Source: Scopulariopsis brevicaulis | Taxonomy: Eukaryota > Ascomycota > Sordariomycetes > Microascales > Microascaceae | Assembly: GCA_017657125.1 (NCBI GenBank) | Contig: JAGFNX010000052.1 | Span: 1-64,000 of the forward strand | DNA length: 64,000 nucleotides | Direction: 5' to 3' | In this document: positions 47,184-57,958 of the stretch, piece after piece | Numbering within the stretch: position 1 is the stretch's first letter | Layout of the letters: every line of letters starts with the position of its first letter | The notes under the pieces: generated by a model | What the model was told of the DNA's origin: nothing | Seen by the model: only the letters and a program-made list of their open reading frames with translations | The model's database searches: none | Position numbers and translations under genes: made by a program

Positions 47184-49626
47184 TCAATACGAAGCCTGCA
47201 CGGCGGAATACTCCTCCCCGTCTACCTCGAGCGAGAACTTCATCAGCCCCGACGCGTCGTTTTGTATGACGAGGTGGTAGTCGATCTGGATGTAGTCCGC
47301 CCCGTCGGAGCGGCGCTTCTTGGGTGTGAAGCAGGAGCGGGGGATCTTGTCGAAGTCTGTCTTTAGGGTGCAGTTTACCTTGACTGGCGTTTCATCACTG
47401 TCAGCACATACTGGGATGTAAACGGTAGTGGAGCGTGTGGGAGTCGTACCATCTTCAGGGTGGTCTGGGGCTGTGTCCGAGTGGCACTCGTAGAGACGAT
47501 TCGAGCAGCGCAGATTGGAGCCAGTGGGATTCAACCCGCCGAACCTCCGACAAAACGAGAGCCTGATCTTTGTATTCCGCACCAAATCGTCGTCCTGTTT
47601 GCCAAAGAACGACGTCAGCATACAACAGTGACACTCTCACAACAAAAACAGCTGAATCAGTCTGCCGGTGGAGAGGGGCTAGTGCGTACCTTGTAGATGA
47701 ACCACTTCATTGTCTTGCACCGGTCCTTCTCCTCCCACTCGCTCTTGAACTTGGGGTAGCCCTCGTCGCGGGGGAGGGTCCAAGTCGAGTTGCAGGTCGT
47801 GCCGTAGTGCTTGGTTGCTTTGGTTGCTGTTACCGTGGGCGCGAGGCGCAGCTTGCTCATAACGGCTCCTCTGTTGGACATGTTAGCAAACTTGACCTGT
47901 TGTCGAGATCAAGGGCCCTCTGGGGCAGGATTGTGATGCGACTTACTTGACGATTGCGGACCATCTAGTCTTCGTCAGCATAACTTCGCTTCACTGGTCC
48001 TCGAATCTTTACATGGGAACTTACGCCTCCTTTGGCTGCATCACGAACACCCCAGGGTTCGACCTCTCAATGGTACTCTTCAAGTACGCGCTCGACCCAA
48101 AGCCGCCGACCAGAAAGATGGCCCTGGGTCCCGACTTCCCAGGTCCCCGGTGAAGCCGAGCCGCCCGCACCTTTGCGACCTGCTCGCTGACGAGGGTGTT
48201 GATGTTGCTAATGATGGGGTCGAAAATGCGGTACATGGTCGAGCTGCAATACCACTGTCAGCAGCCACATTTCCGCCCGAGAGCGGTATTTAGGTTCCAT
48301 ATGAACTCACCCAGAAAGAGTCATCGAGTTGCTCACCAGCCCCCGCGCTTTGTTATCCCTCAGCCCCGCCATCGGGAAGCTAACGAAGCGGTCCGGGTCG
48401 TGCATCCCCCGGAACGCTACCTTGATCGCTCCATCAAAATCCTTGAGGGCGCTGCGGTAGGCGGGGGTCGTGCTGAGTTTAATGTAGGCGTCGGGGCCGA
48501 CGGTGTCTTTGATTTCTTCCTCGAAGCGTTTGTTGAGCATTATGGACCCGCAGACGCCGCCTGATGGAAATGTTAGAAGGTCTCGGTTGAGGATGGATCT
48601 AAGCAGTAAGGAGCTGCGGTGAGTTTCGGGTTTGCGTACCCGAGGGGGCTGTGAGGGCCTTGAGCTCAAAGGGGTCCATGCTCTGGATCTCGTAGGAGAC
48701 CAGATCGACGGTTCCACCTCCCGCGTCACAAACGACCATGGCGTCTCCGCGCTGGGGTCGAGTTAGTACCCGCGTGATCAACTTTGTTATACCTGCTGGA
48801 TTGGTCCCGCTCGGAGGTGCAGAGTGCACTGGCAGGAGTACGTAACCTACCTGAAGTCCCTTGTCCTTTACGGACATTAGGGTGTAGAGCGACGCCGCCT
48901 CCGGCTCCGTGATCATCTCGATGGGCGAAATTCCGGCTTGCGTGGCAGCCTATCCCCGTCAGCGACGTGCACCCTCAAAGTCTAAAAGCAAAGAACGGAG
49001 CATGGTGTAGGGCCTCAAACTTACCCTAAGAGTCATGTCCTTTGCCTTGTCAGACCAAACCGCCGGTACCGTCAGCACAAACGCCTTCTTATACCCATCT
49101 AGAAAACTCGGATCAAGCACATCGGCCTCAATCTCCCGCAACGCATGCTCAAAAATGGCCTTGATATAATCCGACGCGACTTCCAGCACCGACTTGGGCA
49201 GCTTATCGAGGTCCGTGCCATTGCTGTCGGGGATGTAGTACGGGCGGTCCTGCCCGGGGTCAAGTAGGAGCTTCAGAGCGGTAATCTTCTCGCCGGTGGA
49301 GAGGTCGAGCTCGTAACCCCATTTGAAGGACGTGGTGGAGTCGGGGTCGTATTGGATTGTCGTGGGGGTCTTGGGGGCGATGCGGTCTTCGCCGCCAGGC
49401 CAGTTTGTTATGGTGTAGATTTTGTCGGGGTCGGTTGAGTAGGCGTATGCGACACTGGGAGGCGCACTCGAATTAGACTACTGGTGAGGAAGGGAAGACG
49501 CCATCAGGGTTTCGGTGGCTGGTAGGGATTGACTTACCCGCTGAATGTGGTGCCAAAGTCCAGGGCGATAATAAGTGTATCACCCTCGGTCTCATTGACG
49601 GCCTCGGAGTACGACGGGGGATCCAT
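47184..49626 (-). CDS. Hsp70-like ATPase-domain protein (HSPA12-like), 10 exons
   Basis: Member of the actin/Hsp70 ATPase superfamily of 580 residues. Exons: 49538-49626, 49025-49454, 48851-48949, 48640-48751, 48311-48560, 48025-48243, 47947-47964, 47690-47870, 47450-47594 and 47184-47383; all phases close. The phosphate-1 motif is LDFGTTFSG, phosphate-2 is DAGGGTVDLVSY, and the adenosine motif is LVGGFGSSAYLK. The C-terminal part (KVNCTLKTDFDKIPR, MKFSLEVDGEEYSAVQASY) is the fungal-specific tail and not the classical substrate-binding domain. These proteins are multiplied in ascomycetes, often without known roles. One exon is only 18 nt. It is divergent from the gene at 50351. Confidence 0.9.
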
Positions 49627-50350
49627 TCTGGATGATCCGTATGATGCTCGCTGTCACTGCCCACGGGTGCGCTGTCAGGAGACCCGGATAGCGTCGGTGT
49701 ACGGTGTTTATGTTTGCGCGTTGAGGGATAAGAGCAACAAAGGAGGGATATGGAAGGCAAACGAACGAGGTAGGGCGTTATGAGCTCTATGACGTGAGGG
49801 GAGACGACGGGAGACAGAAGTATTTCCCGAAGAATGTTCCGTGAAGCGAAGCAGTGCCGGCGAAGGTGGTACGGGATGCACGTAAGATATAGCGGAGGGA
49901 GGGGAAGGACCTCAGAAGTGTACAAATGACAAATGAGGCACAAAGGCCTCAAGAAAAAGCCTCCCAATCCACCGTCCCCGGCGCCACCGGCGCCCCCAAG
50001 GCATTCACGTCCACAGCCTGCTGTGCGGCCGTGTTGTCCCCGGCCCGCGGAGAACCGTGGAGAACCAATCGTTCGGCAGGGCGGGCGACGGCTGCGGACG
50101 ATGCGTGGCACAGCGCGCGCCACGTCCTGTTTGGGGTAAAGTGGAATTATGCGGGGGACGGGTTATGGACGACCAGGCTGAGAGCCTGGTTATGTTTTGT
50201 ATGACCAGTTCACTGCCGCCTCATTTTTTAAGCTTTCTTCGCCGAAGGAACGGTCCGTCGGAAGTCCTTTCTAGGGACGGCATATCACAGAACCTTCCCT
50301 CGACGTCGAGCTTGTTACTCGCCAAAACTCAACCCCGCCTATATTCAGCG
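49627..50350. promoter_or_regulatory. Divergent promoter region, Hsp70-like and unknown protein
   Basis: A 724 bp interval between two genes transcribed apart. A plus-strand frame continues upstream of the chosen start at 50351 but has no conserved look. No clear regulatory site was identified. Confidence 0.4.
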
Positions 50351-51838
50351 ATGGTGCAAGTCGATATGCCGGATGCCCCGCGGGAAGCCGCCAGCCCGAG
50401 AACGGCGGAAGCCCGTCCGACGACGGAAATGGAGGACTTCCAACAGCAGATACTGAAAGACTTGGCGGGAAGCGCAGAACAAGAGCAGTGCCGACGCGAT
50501 AGCGCGGGTGATGGCAGAGAGACTGCTGCCCGTCGGAGTAACACTCTAGATGAGAAGCGCCCTGAGCTAAGTAGGGCTGGCACGTCGCTCAGCGAGGGCC
50601 AGGCGCCGTATGCTGCTATTCGGGCCATGACGGCCGGGGACGCCGATTCCGTGGACGTCGCTGCACCGGGAGGGAGCACCCACCCGGACTTGGGGCCTCA
50701 AGATGACCTCAACGCCAAACCGACTGTAAGGACCTAGCTCGTCGTGATTTAGCAGCCACCGTTGCCCTGCCTAACCACGCTGCCTTAACCACTACCTAGC
50801 TAACATGAGGCTGCTCAATCCAAGATCCCCCAAGATCCCTACGGCGCCCTCGCCCGCCAGCTCCAAGAACGAACCAGGGAAGCCGCCGACCTCCGCCGCC
50901 AGCTCGTAGACCAAGCCTCTAAAACAACGCACCTCCAACGCCTCCTCATCCGCGCAAGCAAAAAGGACGACGCCCCCGACAGCGAGGTCCGCCAAAAGTT
51001 CCTAATCCTAAAGTCCGACATCCTGCAGTTCGTAAAGGGCCACCTGTCCGCGCACCTAGATGGCGTGACGCTGCTGGGGATAGCGGAGGGGGCGACGCAC
51101 GAGGGCAAGGAGCTGTGGCTGAGGTCGAGGGTCGCGGGGTGTCTTTTTGAGGCGTTCTTTGGGGGGTCGGGGCTTTTTGGGTTTGCGGACCATTTGGGGG
51201 GTGGGAATCCCTTGAGGAAGTTTGAGGAGAGGTTGAAGGCGAGCCAGTGCGACGGTATGTATCCTGGTTTCCACCTACGAGCCTGGCTCTGTGATGCGAG
51301 TTTGACGACTTGGGAAGACGTGAACTGACACTCTCCTGGTGAAGACGCCCTGGTCCGCGAGTGGCGCGTTTTGACCGTCAAGGCAAGCAAGCACCTCTCT
51401 TACGACCGCTGCCGCCTGACCTCTGCCGCCGCGCGCGATATCTGGCCCCGCTTCGCCCCCATCATCCCCACCCCACGCCGCACCTCACAGAACAAGGCGC
51501 CCTCCCGCGAGACCAGCTCACCCCGCACCGAAGCCCTCCGCGCCCTGGAGCGCCTCTGCGAACAAGCGTACGACCTCGGCCTGCTCTTCCGGGGCTCGAG
51601 CGTAGAATACCAGTGGGATCAGGAGATTTCGATGCTGAGGAGCCGGGAGGTGCTGGATGAGCACGAGGTTGTGGGGGCCGAGGGGCCGGAGCCATCTGGA
51701 CCGGAGGAGGCGGAGGTTGCGTTTGTTGTTTTTGGGTGTGTTGTTAGGGGGGAGAAGGGGAGTGGGCTGTTGGCGAATGGGAGGACGAGGCTTTGTTCGG
51801 CCCAGGTTGTCGTGAGACGACGGGGGGTCGAGGTTTAG
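50351..51838 (+). CDS. Hypothetical protein with coiled coil
   Basis: Not assigned to a family. Three exons, 50351-50725, 50810-51254 and 51345-51838, give 437 residues; the second could start at 50825 with an alternative acceptor. The first ~130 residues are polar and disordered (Asp, Glu, Ala, Arg rich). Then comes a heptad-like segment (ARQLQERTREAADLRRQLVD) and a globular-looking part with FLILKSDILQFVKGHL, FEAFFGGSGLFGFADHLGGG and, after the last intron, LVREWRVLTVKASKHL. The C-terminal region is hydrophobic (VAFVVFGCVV). The pattern resembles hypothetical proteins common in plant-associated ascomycetes. There is no signal peptide, so it is probably intracellular. Confidence 0.75.
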
Positions 51839-52592
51839 CGTCTCTGCAGCCGGGGGTCTTGCAATGGCCTGTCTGGGGGCGTTGAGGACCGGCCATCAAC
51901 CAATCCCTGGGTTACCTGGTTTTCCAAGACATACGAAGTCTTGGGAGTCTGTCACTCCCCAACGCACCTGAATTAGCGGATCGGGTCGTTCAAGACCTAG
52001 GCGGATCGCCCGTTCTTATGCTGGGAGCCGGCCTACATTGTCCAGATAGGTGTAATCTCATGGGAAATTATACATGCCCTTAGCCTACAACAGGAATCCC
52101 GAATGCATTACAAACCCGAGCAATTTAATCCCTAGGGCGCCTCAATTCCCGTAATGGACGTTTTAGAAGGTAAGCCGAGGCTACGGGAGCGGCCGTTGTC
52201 AGTACTGCTCCTCTTACTATAGTTGTCACTTCACCGATACTAACACAGAGGCTCCGTTATTTGGCAATACTGGCTGTATTTAGGTTAATCAGTACCAGAC
52301 GGCATGTTGGTGCCTTGTAAGTCGGGCATGGAGGGTAGGACATGAACGCGATCGCGGAGCGAGGTCTCCAACGCGGGTAACAACAAAGAGGGATGGACGT
52401 CGTTACGCGACTATACTTCGTCGAGCCTTATTTCGGCAGCTCTCACGCTTCCATTTGACCCGCGGCCCCACGGTGTCTAGCCAGGGTGGATTCAAGGCTC
52501 GCTGAGGGTTATATGCTTGTTATTATTCCAAAGTCGGTATCCTAGATGGGTCGTGGTGACCAAGCTCGCTACGGCCAAGACTGCCTCGTCAC
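51839..52592. other. Intergenic between convergent genes, no gene seen
   Basis: The frames here are short and unremarkable. It contains the 3' UTRs of the unknown protein gene (plus) and the small secreted protein gene (minus). Confidence 0.45.
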
Positions 52593-53143
52593 TTAACAGG
52601 TGAAACCGCAGTCGTAGTCCCTCGTGTACCGCATCCCGTTGCCCTTGGACCCCGGATCCTACAGTGCACCTCGTTAGCATCACCTACCAACGACAAAGCA
52701 CACGGCACGATGGCGGAGCGGAAACTTACGGCCTCCTTGCCCTCCTTGCACCGCTCCCCCTGGGAGCTCTCCCACCGGTCGTTCCCGTACTGGAACCGGA
52801 ACCCCTCGAGCGCGGACTGCGGCGTGTCCATCTTCTGGTCGATGACGCCGAACTCGAGGGGCGTGTCGAAGCCCTGGGGCATCCAGGGGTACACCCCGTC
52901 GTGGTACTGCAGGATCTCCTCTTGCGGGAGATGGTCAATGACCTCCTCGTTGGCGTCGTAGAGCGTCACCTCGATCTTATGGTCCTTGATGGGCTTGGAG
53001 AAAGAGCGGTCCTCGTGCAGGTGGAAGGTGCACCAGCCGGACGCGAACCGCTTGGTGACTTGGGATGTGGCGGTGGTGTCGGAGGGGGCCGCGAGGGCGG
53101 TGGCGGCGAAGAGGGCCGCGAGGAGCGTGGTCCTGAGGGCCAT
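52593..53143 (-). CDS. Small secreted cysteine-containing protein
   Basis: Two exons, 52730-53143 and 52593-52658, encode 159 residues. The signal peptide ends near LAAP at residue 20. A short propeptide ends at Lys-Arg (31-32), a Kex2 site, and the mature part starts FASGWCTFHLHED. Only four Cys occur (38, 132, 155, 159), suggesting two disulphides. The 71-nt intron has the branch site GCTAAC. Splicing to the acceptor CTGTAG gives the ending YDCGFTC, which keeps the last two Cys; read-through or the nearer AG does not. The overall look is of a secreted effector-like protein. I recognise no named family. Confidence 0.78.
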
Positions 53144-54550
53144 GGTGACGGGGTGCGTGGGGGTTCACGTAGGGGTTGTTATTTGCATTTGGTTCTCGTG
53201 AATTGACAGGCGAGGCTTCCGTCGTCCTTATACACCTTTCTTATGGTCTATGCGCCATTTAAGGAAATGCCATCAGACGGCCGGTGGCATGTAGGATTTG
53301 CAAATCCTAATGACCCGACAAGTCCTGTCGATCCACTTCTATGTGGAATACCCGCCACCTACCGGAGAACTGGAGACAAAACGAGTGAATGCTCGCGCGT
53401 GGTAGTTTGAAAGGAGCGGTCCGGCAAAGAAGACTAGTGCCGGTCGCGGTATATGGAGCCTCGTCGACTGATGCGTCTCTGCGTGTCTGACGGAGTTCGG
53501 CTGTTGAAGGATTCGATGCAACTCCGCGGTCGTCACCGTCTCCAGAATGTCGGGGGGAAACCAATAAAACTAGAGCCGCAAAGCGGTAACCGCCTCGGAG
53601 ATCCATGGGGACGTGGGACCGCAGGACTGCGAGCACTTTTCCCGCGACCCACTTCGGGCTTCCGCCGGGCTTCGAGCCGCGATGGAATGTCGGTGGGGCC
53701 TTCCTTCCGGGCCGGGGCCGGCCGCGAGAGGCAATGATGTGCGGGCGGCAGTGGATATTCTCTCGTACTCGGTAGGAAGAGGGATATTTGTCACTATCTT
53801 TTACGCGCTGATCACGCGCATTGGCGGTTGCAGGACCACACCATCGGATTAAACGGCATGAAGACTCATATGACGTTGGACATTTCGCACGAAGGTGCAG
53901 CTCTCGACGTATCGAGACTTGCGGTCAACAGTGGCGTAGGTCATCGGGTTCGAGGGTCACCTCCAACCACTGCCTGGATATTTTGCCCCTGCAGTAGCAC
54001 CTGCGTGTCAAATCCTTGTATTCTACACACGTCGATCCTGGGTCAGTGCAAACCGGATCACCAGATACGAATCGAGTGCGTGATTTATCCCAACTTCAAC
54101 TCCGGATTCCGACCTCGCGTTTGAAAACACATGGAGCTCGCGCCCGCTGGTCAGGGTGCTTAGTCCTCCGGTGGGATGGACGGTAGGTCTACAACAATGG
54201 GGAGCTGGAATATGTCTAAACCGAAGACTCGCGCTGGTGCAGGGCAGGCATTTGCAACTATGTGCGGGGACGCGAGGGGACTTTCACTCGGAGAGCCGTG
54301 CTAAAGAGCGGGATGGCGGAGCCGTGATAGCGAGAGAGGCAGAGTAGGTTGAGAATCTAGCGAGAAAGGACGATGAGTTAATAGGCAGGTGTTGAGGCTG
54401 GATTGCTGTGAATCGGGCGCATCGCGTTTGAGGAGCAGGCGAACGTGGAATGCCCTTGGGCGGGTGGTTTTGACTTGGTAGGTTCTCGTAAGCTGGGTAG
54501 CTTAGGCGTATAGGTTGTCGGAAGTGTTGTGCTTTCAGCTTACAAAGCAT
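53144..54550. other. Intergenic, no gene seen
   Basis: Starts with the promoter of the small secreted protein gene. The remainder has only short frames without motifs up to the tRNA gene. Confidence 0.45.
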
Positions 54551-54641
54551 GGTTCGGTGGTGTAGTTGGTTATCACGCTTGTCTAACATTCAGTCGGATG
54601 CTGGACACAAGAGGTCCCCGGATCGAGCCCGGGCCGAATCA
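54551..54641 (+). tRNA. tRNA-Val(AAC): tRNA-Val (anticodon AAC) with 17-nt intron
   Basis: The acceptor stem pairs GGTTCGG with CCGAATC (one G-U). The D arm resembles other eukaryotic valine tRNAs (GGTGTAGTTGGTTATCAC). The anticodon stem is CTTGT/ACAAG with loop CTAACA-C, anticodon AAC. The intron sits between positions 37 and 38, the standard place. The T arm is CCCGG-ATCGAGC-CCGGG and matches the internal B box. The discriminator is A. CCA is not encoded. Confidence 0.93.
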
Positions 54642-54644
54642 TCA

Positions 54645-54650
54645 TTTTTT
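54645..54650 (+). terminator. RNA polymerase III terminator of tRNA-Val
   Basis: A run of six T starts 4 nt after the last base of the tRNA, as expected for Pol III termination. Confidence 0.75.
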
Positions 54651-55238
54651 GTCCTTAATCCTTTTTTTTCTCCCTTTCTATGACCGTGTCCTGTCGGATT
54701 TTCTCAGATCGTCGTTCCTTACTATTCTTATTTCTTCCCCCAATTGCTCGGATCAAGGTCACGGAGAGGATGCTATCGGTGCGGTACGCTGTTGTAGAGC
54801 GCCACCTATCCAGGTCATTCTCGGCTGCTAATTAAAGTTTTGCGATGGCTGAAAAGCCATTTGATGTTCACAGGGCCTATTCGGTATTCAGTAGTCATTT
54901 CTTGCTTCTCTTTATATCCCGTATGGAGAGAGGTGCGTGATAGGAGCAAGTCGTGGTGGATGACGACGCCTTTGATAGGAAGCGTTGGCCGCATGGTCGG
55001 GACCGTCCTGCATTAGGCAGTATGATCCTCTGCTGCTTTCGAACTTTATCAGGCTCCATTGGCCCCAGGAAGGCATCGGAGTGGTCACATGATGAGCCGC
55101 GCTGGTGTTGACTCGTCGAGGAAGGCGCGCTCCAGGACTCCCTACCCACCTCATCTCGGGCTACGTCTGCCTGGGAAACGAAAATACACGACAACTCACA
55201 AACTCGTCTCCGCCATCTCGTTCCATCACCACATCGAC
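54651..55238. other. Intergenic, promoter side of the ankyrin gene
   Basis: T-rich just after the tRNA. No gene was seen. The ankyrin frame is open upstream of the chosen start as far as 55059, but that part does not look conserved. Confidence 0.4.
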
Positions 55239-56414
55239 ATGCCTGTATCAAAGCGAGTCCGCAGTCCTGGCGTAGGTGACGACGAATCCTCGAAGCGCGT
55301 CAAAACGGCCCCGACCACCAGCGGATCGACGGCTGGGATCTATTGGAGCGGCGCAACCAGTACCAAGCAGCGGGATCGATTGTTTGAGACCTTCTCGGCT
55401 TTCCTGAATACCGTGGAGGACCAGGCCATTTGCGGGAGCGAACGTGAACGGATACTCGACGAGATCCTCGCGGAGGCGGGGCCAGGGTCCGAGTACTGGA
55501 CGGATGCTTCGGGGGCGACCCTCCTCCATATCGCTGCCCGGAGTGGAAAGGATGACGTCCTGCGGCAAATTCTATCCACGTTTCCCGGTCAAGCCGACGA
55601 GCGCGACATGAGCGGCCATACACCCCTCGACACTCTTCGGCACGAGCTCGAGAAGCAACGGAGCCAGCTGAAGGGCATGTTCGACGGCTTTAGTCAAGGC
55701 TACGTGGAGTGCCTGGAAGCCTTGGCCGACACGCAAGTGGTCGATCCCTCACGAGTATCAGCTGGGGCACTGTCACACTTCTTGTCGCCAACCGTTGAGA
55801 TGAGCTCATGCATCAGCAATCTCAGAATCGTCAACGCGACGCTACGACTGAAGTACGGATGTACCTGCGGGTGCTGCGTGGGTGGGTTCCTAAGCCCCAG
55901 GATGAGTCTATCGCTGAAGTCCGCCTGCGAGGATGTATCCAAGGCGTTGAAGTCGGACCTCTTCCTCGAGGGCCCCCCTTGGGACGAGGTCCTCAACTAC
56001 ACCCTGAGGTGCTACAACGACTGGCAGCTAGAGGGTCTGGAGTGCAACGCGGCGGTCAGAAGGGACTTGGCTAACCTATTTAGCCTCGTCGCAAGCACCA
56101 TGGAGGATGGACGAGCGCCCACGCGGCATAACCTTGCCGAAGAGTATGATGGCAGGTGGGGCTAGTGGCCTTACGACTCGCTAGGATATACTGACGACGC
56201 GATGGAGTACATTGTCACGGCGGCCTTCGAGGCGGCGATGGCGTGGGACGAGTGCACTGGCGACGGACTTCACAGAAGGGCGTACGGGGACCTCATCAAC
56301 GAGTTGCCGGCGTGCAGGAATGATCATGAATTTGGGTTCGTGAGCAGGATGTGTGGGTACGGTAACTTGTCCATTCCCGGCGAGGATGTCTCTGGGGAGG
56401 AGATGGAGATGTGA
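55239..56414 (+). pseudogene. Ankyrin-repeat protein gene interrupted by one in-frame TAG
   Basis: From the ATG at 55239 the frame encodes 308 residues with a basic N terminus (MPVSKRVRSPG), an ankyrin pair (ATLLHIAARSGKDDVLRQIL, DMSGHTPLDTL) and a Cys-containing C-terminal half, ending at TAG 56163-56165 after YDGRWG. The same frame then continues without shift (WPYDSLGYTDDAMEYIVTAA, later FEAAMAWDE and NDHEFGFVSRMCGYG) to a second stop at 56414. The clean open continuation suggests the TAG is a recent nonsense mutation, perhaps from CAG or GAG. No intron fits around it. The shorter protein might still be made. It could bind other proteins; the role is unknown. Confidence 0.65.
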
Positions 56415-56832
56415 GGGGCTTCACAGATGCATTCTGGGGAGCGCAAATGGGCCTGTTGGGCCTTGCGATTTGACAGCTTCACGACTTGATGACTTTACGA
56501 CTACTTGACGAGTTGACGACTTCGCGATATTATTTGAAGTCACCATTAGCATTTATAGTGTATTTCTGCTAATCGCGGAAGAGCGCGAGTACAGATACGT
56601 GCGTTTTCAAAGATAATATCATATCGCCTACGCACTTATGGACGCTTTCGTGAACGTGGCTGTTCTCCTCACAAGAGCTAACCGTGTCGACACGTTTCTC
56701 TTGGGGCTCAGCGACGCGTGGATAGTAGCATCTTCAAACAGCACAAACGCTCAACATTCAGCATCGGATACCTGCTACATCAACATTGCACCCCCGCCAA
56801 ATCTTCCACTCCTGAACGCCCCTAGCCCCGCC
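56415..56832. other. Intergenic between convergent genes, no gene seen
   Basis: Contains short direct repeats of GACTT/ACGACTT-like units around 56475-56525. No coding signal was seen. It should hold the 3' UTRs of the ankyrin gene and the ADH gene. Confidence 0.45.
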
Positions 56833-57958
56833 TCAGCGGCTCGTATCTACCACATACCGCCCCACAATCTTCATCTCCTCCATCATGTCATACACGGACT
56901 GCAGCTCACTCAGTCCGACGATTTTGTACGGCGCCTTGATCAGCCCCCTCGCAAAGAAGTCGATGGCCTCCGCCGTGTCCTGCCTGTTCCCGACGTAGCT
57001 TCCCTTGATTGTAACCATCTTGATCACCGTCTCGAACACGGGCGCCTTGATGGAGGCGTTTGCCGGGAGCCCGATGTTGACGATTGTGCCGCCGGGGCGG
57101 ACGTATGACGCCGCTTGCTGGAAGGGACCCTCGGAGACGGCGAGGAGGAGCACGGCGTGCGGGCCTAGCCCGTCGGCCGTCGCGGCCTTGACGCTCGCTA
57201 CTAGGTCGGTGCTTGTCTTGAAGTCGACAAAGGCCTCGGCGCCGAGCTCCTTGCACGCCGCCTCCTTGTCGGAGCCGGAGTCGACGGCAATGGTCTGCAG
57301 CCCCATCGCCTTGGCATACTGCAACGCCATGTTCCCCAGCCCACCGCCCGCGCCCACCACTGCAACCGTCTGTCCCGCCCTGGCCCCGGACTCCTTGAGA
57401 CCCTTGTAGACCGTGATACCCGCGCACAGCACCGGCGCTGCGGCGGCGAGGTCAATGCCCTTTGGAATCCTCGCGACGTGCGCCGCCTTGGCGACGGCAT
57501 ACTGCTGGAACGTGCCGTCAACGGTGTATCCCGACAGGAGCGCCTTGGCGCAAAGCGGCTCGTAGGCCTGCTGGCAGTAGCTGCAGGAAAGGCACGAGCC
57601 GTGCAGCCACTTGATCCCCGCATGGTCCCCGACCTCGACGTCGGTGACGTTGGAGCCGCGGGCTACGACGACGCCGGCGCCTTCGTGGCCGCCGATTAAG
57701 GGAATCTTGGTGGGGATGGGCCAGTCGCCCATTACGGCGTGGAGGTCGGTGTGGCAGACGCCCGAGTACTTGATGTTGATGAGGACCTCGTCGGGGCCGG
57801 GGGTCCGGACGGGGACTTTCTTGTAGACCACCGCTGGGGGGATGTCAGTGAGGGCCGGGGCAGGGGCGTCTGGGCTGGCTTGAGATGGCGTGTGACTTAC
57901 GGCCGCCGGTCTTCTCGAGCACCTGCGCCCACTGCTCGGTCGGGATCTCGAAGGACAT
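56833..57958 (-). CDS. Alcohol dehydrogenase, yeast ADH1 type
   Basis: Zinc-dependent NAD+ alcohol dehydrogenase interconverting ethanol and acetaldehyde; 352 residues, the usual length of fungal ADH1-type enzymes. Exons are 57901-57958 and 56833-57833. The first encodes MSFEIPTEQWAQVLEKTGG and joins PVVYKKVPV. The catalytic zinc ligands are in GVCHTDLHAVMGDWP and GGHEGAG. The structural zinc is bound by the four Cys of CLSCSYCQQAYEPLC. The Rossmann motif is GAGGGLG. All key residues are present. Cytosolic, since no targeting peptide is visible. Confidence 0.93.

Noticed and set aside
56152..56210. An intron that would remove the TAG in the ankyrin gene
   Set aside because: The only GT-AG choices are either too short (29 nt) or shift the frame.
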